From assembly GCA_934247225.1 (NCBI GenBank), contig CAKQJE010000002.1, positions 124,001 through 188,000 of the forward strand: 64,000 bases of DNA, given 5' to 3'. The notes below the pieces were generated by a model. That model had not been told where the DNA came from and made no database searches. It saw only the letters and a list, made by a program, of their open reading frames with translations. A program made the position numbers and the translations under genes. This DNA comes from an uncultured Clostridia bacterium. GTDB taxonomy: Bacteria; Bacillota; Clostridia; Christensenellales; Borkfalkiaceae. The stretch's first letter is position 1, and the number at the start of each line of letters is the position of its first letter. Shown here piece after piece: positions 25,723 to 35,700 of this stretch.

Positions 25723-27888
25723 TTACGCTACCGTTATCCATTTTATCTCATAGGGTTTAAGCTCGAGCGTTTGCGCATTTCCGTCTATATCGTAAAATAC
25801 GGTCGTTTGCTTTTTATCCGTATTGTTTGTTACCGCGAATCTGTCACCGTAGAAATGCGCCTCGGTAAGCGGATTTTCGCAATACGACTTCTCGTCCAGA
25901 TTTTCTTTATTTCCCGTCCAGAGTATCGCTCTGTATAATAGTTTAGCATTTTCCGCGGAATACGGTAAGCCCGTTATATAAAAACTTCTGCCATTGCCGT
26001 AAACGCTTGTCGCCATCTTCACTTCGCCGACGTTTACTTTACGGATAAATCTGTCCGAAAACGCTATATCTATTACGTTCGTTCCGGCGAGCGCATATAT
26101 ATTCTTTTTATCTTCGCCGTAGTCGATAGGAGTTTTTATTCCCTTCGTAATAAAGTGTTCGGTGTGTTTTTCTATATTATACTTATCTTCGCCGAGCGAA
26201 ATGCCGCACTCTTTATCCACGCCCAAAACGTCTGAAAGTTGGAAGAATTTGCCGTTATACTGCACTGCCGTAGGCTCGCCTACGCCTATAAAGCCGCCGC
26301 CGTTATATACAAATTTGCGAATTTCCGTCACAACTTTTTCGTCTTTCCAGTTGTCTCCGCCGCTCCAAGCCGTTCCCGCGTCGCCGGCGTTTATAACTAC
26401 GTCGTAGTCTTTAAGTTTACCGTTCTTTACATCATCGAAGTTTATGAAACTAACCTCTACCGGAAGTCCCGACAACGCCTCGTAAATACCTTGATACGAA
26501 TAGCTCTGTTGATACCACAGTTCGTGCGCCGTCATATTGCACATCCAACTTCTTATCTTGCCCCAACTGTTAAGCACGGCAACTTTCGCAAATTTCCTCG
26601 GCGTTTGATTTTTTACCGTGTCGTAAATATATCTGAACTCGTCGCAAATTTCTGCCGCTCTGCTTATGAATTTCGGAAATTTCGCCGCGAGCGATAAGTA
26701 TCCCCCGAAACCTATACGATCGAGCGGATTGCGCATCATAGCACGCCTTGCAGTTATCCAATTGCGGTTAAGTTCGGCGACCGCGTTGTCCTCGTTTCCC
26801 TCGAAGAACGTGTCGGGGAAGAAATAAGGTAAAAATCTGCCTTCTTTATATTTCACTCCCTCCACGTCCGAAAGCATACGCACCGTTACTCCGCCTCCTA
26901 CGCTACCAACTAATGCGTCAAGGTTCAACTCTTTGAAATGCTCCCCGAAAATTTCCGTTCCTATCCAACTATCGCCGAGAAACATCATTGCTTCTTTGCC
27001 GTAAGAATGGACTATGTCTGTAAGCATTCTAACGGTTTTGGCAACATATTTCTGCGTAAAGTCCATATAGTCTTTATATTTTTCCGTTAAGACTACCGAA
27101 TTAGAATGATAACTCCCGCCGTCGACGATATCTTCCGACTTAATCTCATAGCCGTACTCACGATAAAACTCATCGAACGCACGAGGACTTGCCGTCATAG
27201 GATAACCGAACCAATCGACGTGCTTTTCCTTGTTTTCTTCATTGAAAACAAGGAAAAAATGATATAAAAAAGTCGTAAAACGCACGACATTTACATTTTT
27301 ATTATTGTTGCACCATTTTTTAAGATTTCCTTTTATATGCTCGAACGTCGTCGGAAATCGAGGCTCCATAACTTTGTGTTTCTCTATATTCCAATTATTA
27401 GTTATGTAGTTATACATTTGGGTGGAATCCCAGAGATTTTTGGCAAAGAAATTTACCGTGTATTCGTGAAACGGAATAGCGTTTTCAATTATTACTTTGC
27501 CTTCCGAGTATTTCCAAGCAAAAACTTCCTCGCCCGTTGTTCTATCGTATACTTGCCAATACTTTTTCGGATTTTCTTCGTTTATTCCGAGTTGCTCGTG
27601 CGAATAGCCTTTAAGTAAATCTATCGTGAGTAAGTTATTCGTCGCAATATATCTATCAGTCATAAGAAGAACGCTTTGAAGTTCATCTGTATGTTTATCC
27701 GCCCAAGCATTATCGCCACGAACAACGAAATAAGTATTGTATACTTTCTCCGCAAGTTCGAGCGCATTTGCGGGAAGTTTAGTTCCGTCGCAATCTCTGA
27801 CCGCGTCCGCGCCCCAAAGCGCCGCTATCTTTTTCGTGCCTTCTACGAAACTTTCGTCCGTAGGTATGGTTATTCTGCCTTTACCCAT
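25723..27888 (-). CDS. GH112 beta-galactoside phosphorylase
   Basis: 721 residues from ATG 27888 (AAGGAAAT upstream). Features are the N-terminal GRITIPTDESF, AALWGADAVRDCDGTKLP, GDSWIGTEIFG, WITARRAMMRNPLDRIGFGG and the C-terminal GGGFIGVGEPTAVQ. This is the GH112 layout of a TIM barrel plus a glutamine-amidotransferase-like domain. Family members phosphorolyse galacto-N-biose/lacto-N-biose or D-galactosyl-beta-1,4-L-rhamnose to galactose-1-phosphate. With two GH78 genes alongside, the galactosyl-rhamnose activity is the better guess, while sialidase-like neighbours would favour host-glycan disaccharides. The start overlaps the end of the nucleoside hydrolase gene by 8 bases. Confidence 0.9.
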   Translation of the reverse strand: MGKGRITIPTDESFVEGTKKIAALWGADAVRDCDGTKLPANALELAEKVYNTYFVVRGDNAWADKHTDELQSVLLMTDRYIATNNLLTIDLLKGYSHEQLGINEENPKKYWQVYDRTTGEEVFAWKYSEGKVIIENAIPFHEYTVNFFAKNLWDSTQMYNYITNNWNIEKHKVMEPRFPTTFEHIKGNLKKWCNNNKNVNVVRFTTFLYHFFLVFNEENKEKHVDWFGYPMTASPRAFDEFYREYGYEIKSEDIVDGGSYHSNSVVLTEKYKDYMDFTQKYVAKTVRMLTDIVHSYGKEAMMFLGDSWIGTEIFGEHFKELNLDALVGSVGGGVTVRMLSDVEGVKYKEGRFLPYFFPDTFFEGNEDNAVAELNRNWITARRAMMRNPLDRIGFGGYLSLAAKFPKFISRAAEICDEFRYIYDTVKNQTPRKFAKVAVLNSWGKIRSWMCNMTAHELWYQQSYSYQGIYEALSGLPVEVSFINFDDVKNGKLKDYDVVINAGDAGTAWSGGDNWKDEKVVTEIRKFVYNGGGFIGVGEPTAVQYNGKFFQLSDVLGVDKECGISLGEDKYNIEKHTEHFITKGIKTPIDYGEDKKNIYALAGTNVIDIAFSDRFIRKVNVGEVKMATSVYGNGRSFYITGLPYSAENAKLLYRAILWTGNKENLDEKSYCENPLTEAHFYGDRFAVTNNTDKKQTTVFYDIDGNAQTLELKPYEIKWITVA

Positions 27889-28837
27889 TTTTATTTCCTT
27901 TTGCAAATATATAGTTGATCTCCTGCCTTATAGCATCTTTTTTTTCACTTTTTATCTTAATAAGTCTATGATTGCCTTTACCTTTTTTAAACGTCGTCTT
28001 TCCATACTTGCCGACATTAATACTGCCATACTCTGAGACCTCGAAACAGTCGTCGTAAAGTCCTGACGCATACATCACAGCAATCAAATCCCATGACGGA
28101 CACTCCCTACCCTTTCCGTGTGCAAGATAAGCCTTGTAAACGGGATTATCAAATTGACCAACAAGACCTTCACCTGTCAAAATATCATTGCCCTGAAAAT
28201 AGTCTATTACGTCGATATATAAGTTTTTATCCGCAAAAACCTGCTGAGACGACTTTAAATCCATTATAATGTTAAATTCGCCGTTCCAAAGCGTTTCGCC
28301 GTCGTCGAAATATTCTCCTTGTTGACTAAAATTTCCGCACATTAAGACAAATTTTTCGATTTTTTGCCGAGAGATTTCGGAATGTTTCTCGATAATGGTC
28401 GCTAAGTTGTTGAGTTGTCCTATACCGACAAAAGTAATGCTTTTATCCCGCGAAGAGAAAAGCTTATCTATAATAACCGTTTCGGCGTTTACATTATTCC
28501 CTTTTTTATTTTCTGCAATTAAATTCAGAAATTTATAAAACGACGGTTTTTGTTTAAAACCCTTAAAATCTTGCCTGTATTTTAATTTAAGGAAAAATTC
28601 TTCATATACTCTATCGACGTTTAAACAAAAACTATCTGCATAACCTATCGGAATATCGCCATTGCCGTAAAATTTATTAATGCCTTGAATCGCCTGCGCA
28701 CCAATTTCTTTGTTTACACAATGAGTTATCGCAAGAATATTGATCATTCCTTTTTTATGCAGATAGTTTGCTATCGCCAAAGCCCCGGCGTCGTCGCAAT
28801 CAAAGCCGAGATCTGTATCAATAATAATATTTTTCAT
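27881..28837 (-). CDS. Inosine-uridine-type nucleoside hydrolase family protein
   Basis: 318 residues with the metal-binding signature IIIDTDLGFDCDDAGALA at the N-terminus (DxDxGxDxDD). Further family motifs are ILAITHCVN and TFVGIGQLNNLA, with a late SWDLIAVMYASG carrying the fourth metal Asp. Family members hydrolyse N-ribosides. Inside glycan loci, members are often present without a clear nucleoside role and may hydrolyse another glycosidic bond. No good ribosome binding site precedes ATG 28837, and translation is probably coupled to the gene 4 bases upstream. Confidence 0.85.
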   Translation of the reverse strand: MKNIIIDTDLGFDCDDAGALAIANYLHKKGMINILAITHCVNKEIGAQAIQGINKFYGNGDIPIGYADSFCLNVDRVYEEFFLKLKYRQDFKGFKQKPSFYKFLNLIAENKKGNNVNAETVIIDKLFSSRDKSITFVGIGQLNNLATIIEKHSEISRQKIEKFVLMCGNFSQQGEYFDDGETLWNGEFNIIMDLKSSQQVFADKNLYIDVIDYFQGNDILTGEGLVGQFDNPVYKAYLAHGKGRECPSWDLIAVMYASGLYDDCFEVSEYGSINVGKYGKTTFKKGKGNHRLIKIKSEKKDAIRQEINYIFAKGNKNG

Positions 28838-28841
28838 AAAT

Positions 28842-30470
28842 CTATTCGCCGACTATTTCTATATCCTTAGGTTTAGTTATTAAAGTTTCGATTTTCCCGT
28901 CTTTTAAAACATGCTTAACGTATATTTCACCGTATGGTGTCGGCACTTTTCCTTCGGCGAACTTCAACCCTAAAAGATTAGGCGTTATTCTAATCTTTTT
29001 GTATCCTGCAGCGACGGGAACAACACCTAAAATAGTCCTTATAAAAAATGCGTATACGCCGGCTGCCCAGCCGTGGCATAGACTATGCCTTAACTGTTTA
29101 TAACAGTATTTGCCATAATCCCTATGTATATTTTTTCTGTTTTTGTTTGGTATTTCATCTAAACCTTGCGGTCTGTCTATAAGCCATTCAACGTCGAAAT
29201 CTTCCCAAAAAGTAGTTGCGCCGAGAGATATCATTCCACCATAAAAATCTTTAATTATATCAAGAGTGTTTTTAACCTCGCACTTTGCAGCGGCAGTTAG
29301 AATATAATATCCCATAAAACAGGTCATCCCTCTGCTTCCGCCTGCGGCAATAGCCTCTTTAACGCCTATCGTTTTATCTCCCGAAAGAAAGTTAAACGCC
29401 TCAACCTGCTTATATTTGCTGTCAGGTATTTCCCTTTTACCGAGCCTTGAATAAATCACTTCGGCAAGATTTGATTCTTTTCCGAATTCACGTTGCAAAA
29501 AGCGAGCTTTATCCATAGCTATCCTTATTAATGACGTAAATCCGATTTTTCTGTCGTCTTTAAAGTTAGTAGGCCAGTCAAAGAAAAATTCCGCATCCTG
29601 GTAGATCTCCTCTTTGCTGTTTTCAAAAGAGATTGCCCCGTCTTCTTTAATTACGTTGTTAAAAGCCGATAATATCATATCCAAATAAGGCATAACTTCG
29701 GTTACGAAATCTGCGTCGGCGGACAAAAAATAATAGTCCGCAAGACAAATTATCCACCACGCCGAATATGCGGGATGGCAGTTAACCCATGCCTTTGGAA
29801 CGTAATATTTCACAAACGAAAGGCTGTTTTTAATTTGCGGAATAGCGCCGTATAATTGAGAGACAGTAAGCATTTCCGGGTGTAAATCACCTATCCAAAC
29901 ACTCTTGTCTCTCTTAATTCCGTCCCAAATAACGCCGTTTTGTATACAAAGCATAGCGGTATATGCCGCAGTCTCGGCAATTTTATTTATCATTTCATCG
30001 TCAGAGCGGAAAAAACCTATACGCTCTAAATCGGGCATTTCGCTTTCTGCCATAACGGAAGCAATACAAAAAGACGAGGCATTAGTTCCTATCCTTGCAA
30101 ATCTGAAACCTGTTTTAGACGAAATAAAGTCAGAGTGAGCGGAAACTGAAAAGACGTATTCGTGTATAGAATGATCGTTGCAAGACCCAAATTCGCCAAC
30201 GTGATACATTGCTTCCGCAACAGACTCACCAAGCGTAACGCTAAGCGAGCCTTCGCCTGTTTTTTCGCCTGTCAAAACCCTTAAATTACCGTATATCTCT
30301 TTTCCGAAATCAAGGATAATATAACCGTCTTTTTCTATAACTGTTCCGTCCTTGAAAGGCATTATAACCTGTGTTATTCTACTATTTAATATTTCTTCCG
30401 CTTTAATCACTTTTTCGGAATAAATGATTTTTTGCGGAAAAACGATATCTCTTATAACGTTGTTAAGCAA
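28842..30470 (-). CDS. GH78-related alpha-L-rhamnosidase
   Basis: 542 residues starting with TTG 30470 (GGGAG 7 bases upstream). A short N-terminal beta domain (GYIILDFGKEIYGNLRV) is followed by a six-hairpin domain with IWDGIKRDKSVWIGDLHPE, the equivalent of the GH78 D-x-R-x-W-x-GD motif. SLGATTFWEDFDVEW and a C-terminal beta domain with TPYGEIYVKH follow. It is shorter than classical GH78 because the N-terminal sandwich domains are reduced. It is cytosolic and co-transcribed with the other hydrolases. Confidence 0.85.
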   Translation of the reverse strand: MLNNVIRDIVFPQKIIYSEKVIKAEEILNSRITQVIMPFKDGTVIEKDGYIILDFGKEIYGNLRVLTGEKTGEGSLSVTLGESVAEAMYHVGEFGSCNDHSIHEYVFSVSAHSDFISSKTGFRFARIGTNASSFCIASVMAESEMPDLERIGFFRSDDEMINKIAETAAYTAMLCIQNGVIWDGIKRDKSVWIGDLHPEMLTVSQLYGAIPQIKNSLSFVKYYVPKAWVNCHPAYSAWWIICLADYYFLSADADFVTEVMPYLDMILSAFNNVIKEDGAISFENSKEEIYQDAEFFFDWPTNFKDDRKIGFTSLIRIAMDKARFLQREFGKESNLAEVIYSRLGKREIPDSKYKQVEAFNFLSGDKTIGVKEAIAAGGSRGMTCFMGYYILTAAAKCEVKNTLDIIKDFYGGMISLGATTFWEDFDVEWLIDRPQGLDEIPNKNRKNIHRDYGKYCYKQLRHSLCHGWAAGVYAFFIRTILGVVPVAAGYKKIRITPNLLGLKFAEGKVPTPYGEIYVKHVLKDGKIETLITKPKDIEIVGE

Positions 30471-30502
30471 AGCATTACTCCCTGTAAATATAAATGTGAA
30501 TA

Positions 30503-32743
30503 TTAATCAACTTGCATACTTCGAGGGCTTCTGACAAATAAATATCCGCCGGCATCCATTGCTTTTACCCTTAAAACCACACCGAATAAATGTCTCGGTA
30601 AAAAAGCAAGCATAAGTCCGTTCAAAGGCAAACCAAGTTTTTCCGCAACGGTATATACAGATGCCACTTCTGCCTGTTTAAATGATATTTCTCTGTATTG
30701 ACCATCTAAATGCCAACAGGGATTTATATCGGTATCGTTTATCTTGCCGTCGGCATAAAAACCTAAATAACCACTTTCATTTTCGTTGTTTGTGCGATAC
30801 AAAAACGAAATATCCGTCTTTGTCCCTTCGGGAAGGTCGACGGGTATCATAACGTAAACTTCTCTTTCATAAGTTTCGTTATTTCTGTCGCCTACAATGC
30901 TTTTGAAATCCCAATAGACATGCTCGAAAGGCGATTGCGCAAAGTTTTTGACCACGGGCATAAACGTCCTTTCGCCTATTCTCGTAATGCCTAAGTTTCG
31001 AAGTTCGTTATATAGATTTTTATTTCTCTCTATAAGAGCCGCTTTTTCACTTTCCGTCGCATTAGCCATTTTTATATCCATAAGCGAATATAAATCGAAA
31101 TATTCCACTTGAAGCCAACTCTTTCTTACTCTCCGCTTCTCGCCGTCGGTCAAAGCGGCATCATACGCTTTCTTAAAAAGTCCATTGCTCTTAACTATAA
31201 ACGTTTCGTCATAAGAGCCATCTTTTCTTTTCGGAAGCGGAATATTTTCTATAGGCTCTCTTGCCGCAGAACTGTATTTAACCGTCTTTTCGCATAATTT
31301 TATGAATTTTAATATATATTTCCAACCTGCGCCGTAATAGCCCTCTAAAAACTCTTCGACGTGGTTATTGTATTCTTCTTCGGTCATAAACGGATCGAAC
31401 ATAACTTTTGCCTGAACGTAGAATTTCAGTTCGGTAAACTCGGCACATTCCGTCTGTCCGTTTATATACATTCCTTTAGCGTGATTGTCAACGAAAAACC
31501 TCGTGTTTTTCAAAAGAGTTCCAAACACGGGGAACGGAGTGTTTATCACCATATAATAATAAGGATAATCCCAAACGGAAATCTTATTGCATATTTTACC
31601 CCATTTTTTTACTCTTTTAACGTAATTTGCGTCGCCTTCGAGTATTTTTTCGCCTGACTCAAATCTCTTTACCGTATCTATAAAAGGCACGTTTCTGATA
31701 TGCCCGCCGCAAAGTCTTACCATAACGTTTTTATCCGGCTTAATTTTCTTCGGCGGAACGGCAACTTTCCCGTATGCAAGAGTATCAACGGTAATCTTCG
31801 GATATATCTTTTCAAGACTTCTTTGCATTTTATTTACGAAATAAAATAGATTATCCGTATCATTACCGCCTTTTTCAATTATCTTTCGACATTTTTCGCA
31901 ACGGCAATATGCAACGTTTCCATCATTTACGGAAATTGAAATAAGAGTTGGATCTTTTTCCTTTTTAAGCCACGCTTTCGCAGATTTAAGCGCGACCTTA
32001 AACGTATCGGCGTTTCTTAAACATAGTCCGCTCGGGTCTCTCTTTCCGTCCTCGTTAAGCGCAAAATATTCGGGATGTTCTTTAAAAAGTTCTATCGGAA
32101 CAAGATGTCCGAAAGTGTGACAAAGACCGGCAAATCCGCCTGCAAAACCAACGGATCCGCCGTCTTCTTCACGCAACTTTCTAACAAAATTGCCGTTTAT
32201 TTTACTCTTTACGCTGAAATCGGGATCCCATCCCGTCCAACAACACAGTTCACGATATTCCAAAACCGTATCGTGAAACATATCTATATCGCCTATTTCT
32301 ATTTTCGGACGATATAAAATTCTTTCGCATTCCTTTGTGAAAAACCTTACTCCGAGATATTTTTCGATAAACGTATAAACTCCGTATAAAACGCCTCTCT
32401 TCCCTCCGCCTATACAAACGTTCCCGAAAACGGTTTTGATATGAAAATCGTCGTCCTTAAATAAAGCGCCTTCAAAATCGTTGCGATTTGTGTTTCCTAT
32501 TCGGATTTCATAGTCTGTTTTAAGCGGAAAATTATGATATAAAATCGGAATACGAACGTCGGTCACCTTAAAAATATAATCCTGCATAACAGACGCCGCC
32601 TTTGCGATATACGGCAAACAATCACAAGGCGGCGCCTTTATGCCTGCCAAATTTCCGTCGATAAGTATAGAAAATTTAGTTATATCGTTTCCGCAAATCG
32701 AAACGTTTGATATCTTTTCTCCGAGTCTTAAAAACTTTTTCAT
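30503..32743 (-). CDS. DUF4838 glycoside-hydrolase-like protein (cytosolic)
   Basis: 746 residues. An alpha-glucuronidase-like N-terminal domain (DYEIRIGNTNRNDF, GGGKRGVLYGVYTFIEKYLGVRFFT) precedes the DUF4838 barrel. The barrel has LFKEHPEYFALNEDG, ISISVNDGNVAYCRCEKCR with a CxCxxC cluster, and VWDYPYYYMVINTPFP. It has no signal peptide, unlike its paralogue at 41550-43499. ATG 32743 is preferred: the nearest AAAGGAG lies 36 bases away, but a perfect 29-base palindrome fills exactly that gap and, when folded, restores a 7-base spacing. A GTG at 32758 falls inside the palindrome. Confidence 0.85.
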   Translation of the reverse strand: MKKFLRLGEKISNVSICGNDITKFSILIDGNLAGIKAPPCDCLPYIAKAASVMQDYIFKVTDVRIPILYHNFPLKTDYEIRIGNTNRNDFEGALFKDDDFHIKTVFGNVCIGGGKRGVLYGVYTFIEKYLGVRFFTKECERILYRPKIEIGDIDMFHDTVLEYRELCCWTGWDPDFSVKSKINGNFVRKLREEDGGSVGFAGGFAGLCHTFGHLVPIELFKEHPEYFALNEDGKRDPSGLCLRNADTFKVALKSAKAWLKKEKDPTLISISVNDGNVAYCRCEKCRKIIEKGGNDTDNLFYFVNKMQRSLEKIYPKITVDTLAYGKVAVPPKKIKPDKNVMVRLCGGHIRNVPFIDTVKRFESGEKILEGDANYVKRVKKWGKICNKISVWDYPYYYMVINTPFPVFGTLLKNTRFFVDNHAKGMYINGQTECAEFTELKFYVQAKVMFDPFMTEEEYNNHVEEFLEGYYGAGWKYILKFIKLCEKTVKYSSAAREPIENIPLPKRKDGSYDETFIVKSNGLFKKAYDAALTDGEKRRVRKSWLQVEYFDLYSLMDIKMANATESEKAALIERNKNLYNELRNLGITRIGERTFMPVVKNFAQSPFEHVYWDFKSIVGDRNNETYEREVYVMIPVDLPEGTKTDISFLYRTNNENESGYLGFYADGKINDTDINPCWHLDGQYREISFKQAEVASVYTVAEKLGLPLNGLMLAFLPRHLFGVVLRVKAMDAGGYLFVRSPRSMQVD

Positions 32744-32750
32744 TTTTTTA

Positions 32751-32779
32751 TTCTGCACGGGGCGTCGCCCCGTGCAGAA
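32751..32779 (-). promoter_or_regulatory. Perfect palindrome between ribosome binding site and start codon
   Basis: Fourteen-base perfect arms around a single centre base (32765), highly GC-rich in AT-rich surroundings. AAAGGAG abuts one side (32780-32786) and TAAAAAA plus ATG (32743) the other. Folding removes 29 bases and leaves an ideal spacing. No T-run follows on the minus strand, so it is not a terminator for the upstream gene. Confidence 0.65.
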
Positions 32780-32790
32780 CTCCTTTAAAA

Positions 32791-35700
32791 TTATTCGGTC
32801 ACTGTGCTGATCGATACGTCGCCTATATATACGACAATGTCGTTATGCCCCGTGGTGTTGGATAAAACAAAACCCTTTCCGTCCGTGAAACCAAGCCAAG
32901 TATCATGCGTTACGACCGTATCGTGAACAAACGTAAGCTCTACCCACTTATCCGTTTCAGTCGGATAACCGCTCGTACACGTCCAGCCGTCACCGAAGAA
33001 CTTCGGCGTTAAACCTTGAATCTGTTCAGCAGTGAGTTCATGCTCTGCAGAATCGATATATACCCACATCTTTACGGTATTATAGGTCTTTCCGTTTATA
33101 AGATCGTTACCGCAAAGCGCTTTTGCGTCCTCCTTGATCTCGGAGAGTTTTATCATCGTTCCGAACCCGTATTCGGCGCCGATTTCACTGCCGCAAGTTA
33201 CGCCTGAAATATGTGCGGGGAGAGCATAATAACCTTGCTGTGTAGTTCCCTCATAAGTCATTGTCGAAGTCTGAAGCGCACAAGTTTCATCGGCGTTTAC
33301 AACTATCTTAACAATTTTTTCGTCGTATGCGCCCACGTCATTTTCGCAGTAGATAGTCAAGAGATAATACTCTACCGAAGCGTCGGTTTGCAAATAGTAG
33401 TATTTCTCGGAATATTGCCTGTTAGCAACAGCTACTAAAGCATCGCTATTGTTTTTTATGGTATATTGAACTTTATCTATAGAAGAATTTACGCCGACCG
33501 ACTTAACTATGTCAGAAGCATAATTTGTTCCATCGGTATCGGTATGATATAAAACAATTCTCTTGCCTGCCGCCGCTTTTATTTCATAATCGATCCCATC
33601 TTCTTTGGAAGCCCATTCGGAAGCGATCTCAAGTTCAATAAAGTTGTCTTTAAACAATTCGTAAGCGGCGGGAGTGTATTCGGGTAACGTTTTACCGAAA
33701 GAAATATCCGAAACGTAAACCTCTATCCCAGCGTAAGAAGTAACGTTAGAAAGAACGATACCTTTGCCGTCGGTCATTGCTACCCAGGTATCATGAGTAA
33801 GCGGAACTCTCTCGCCGTCAACCGTCTTGTTGTAAACGTAAGTCGCGGTTATCCACTTATCCGTTTCGTAGGTGTAGCCAGCGCAATCCCAACTCGAACC
33901 GTAAGTCTTCGGAATAAGATTGTATATCTCGTAATCGGTAAGCTTGTTGCCGTTGGAATTGATATAATAGGTTATATTGAGCGTATAATACTGCGGTTTT
34001 CCGCCGTCGAACCAAGCCTGACTTTGACTTTCAGCACTAAAAAGAATTTTAGCGTCGCTCGAAATATTCGACAAGGTTAAAACTCTATCGTGTCCGTAAC
34101 GACTGTTTTCAAGACCTACGCTATAAGTAAGTCCTGCTGTATTTCCACCCGCCGCATGTATATATGCGTTATATATACCTTCCGATACTTCAAACATATC
34201 GAACCATACAGCACTCTGATTTCCGCTTTGGTCTACGTTTATCTTGACGTATTTATTATCTACACCACCGTGCGAATTCATTACTCTTATATTAAGCGTG
34301 TAATACTCGTCTGTTGCATAAGTAAAGAATACGTAGCGTTGATCGTCTGCATACCTCTTTATAGTATGCTGTTCGGCTGCTGTTCCGTCGGCTTTCGTCA
34401 CTGTATAAGTATAACTCATACCGCTTATATCCGTCTTAATGAAGTTGTGATTTTTAGTCGCTCCGCCATCCATTGACGACCATACTTCGACAAACGTGTT
34501 GGACGAAACATCTATCTCATAGTCATAGGGAACTCCGGCTATCGTTTTATCAACCTTATATTCGTCTCTAAGCGTAAGGGCTAAGAAATTTTCCGCAGTT
34601 TCTATTAAACAGTCGTCTTCAAGAAGTTTAAAGAATATCTTAAACGAAACAAAGTCTTCGGTTACAGGATTCGGGCACAACGTTGCGGTTATATATATTT
34701 TGCCCTCTTCGTTAAGCTTTAAATTATGGAACGTTACTTTTCTCCACGCATTGGTATCAGCAATAAGCGCTCTATCCATGGAAAGCCATCCTATAACGTT
34801 TTCGCCCTTGCCGGTCGGTTGATCAAAAGCAACAAAACCTATCGGGCAAGAATAATTGTAGGAAGCGGTTCCGCACACTTCGAACGCAAGATTTACAATG
34901 GTCTTATTTGCGTTTTCTTCGCCGAAATCAAGTTCGGTATATGCACCTCCATCATACCAACCTCCACGGTTCGAGAATTTGGAAACGTATTCCGTTCCGT
35001 CAGGCACTACGTAATCGTCTATTTCGTAACAAATATCGTCGATATACATAACGTATCCGTCAATATTATTATCTCCGTAAAGCACGGCACCCGTCGCCAT
35101 TGTGAAAATGAGAACTTGCTCGTGATAAACTCTGCACGGCACTTCTATCTTCGTCCACTCGCCTATCGGAACGGCATCGACGTTCGTTCCCGGGTACGAT
35201 TGCGTAAAGTTGTTATATTGAAGCGCTTCATAACGAACTTGCGGCAGTGCGCTTACAGGAACGGTTTCGCCTTCGTAGTCTCCCGCTGTTTCAACGTAAA
35301 CCCAATAAGTTATTTTTGTTATTTTAGAGAAATCTATATCGTTTATGCCGTCGGCGCAATATTTAACCATGTTATACTGCTGCGCCTTGGTTATTTTAAG
35401 CGAATAACCCGAGTCACCGTGGTATTTTTCATTGCTTATTTCATAACCTATTCCACCGGTTGCCTGGACGTTCGACAAATTCCATTTTCTATTATCAAAC
35501 GAATATATCTCGTTTGCGTTGATGTTGGACGTACCGAATTCTTCTAATATGTTACTCCAAGTGGAAGTCGAGCCTTTTACTGCCTCTAACTGAATATTAT
35601 ATTCTCCAGTTGCTGTAATTGCAGGGTTATCTCCCGTAACCATATTAAGAGGAGAAGTTACGTTTTCCTTCGCAAGCTTACCGTCAACATAAACGTTATA

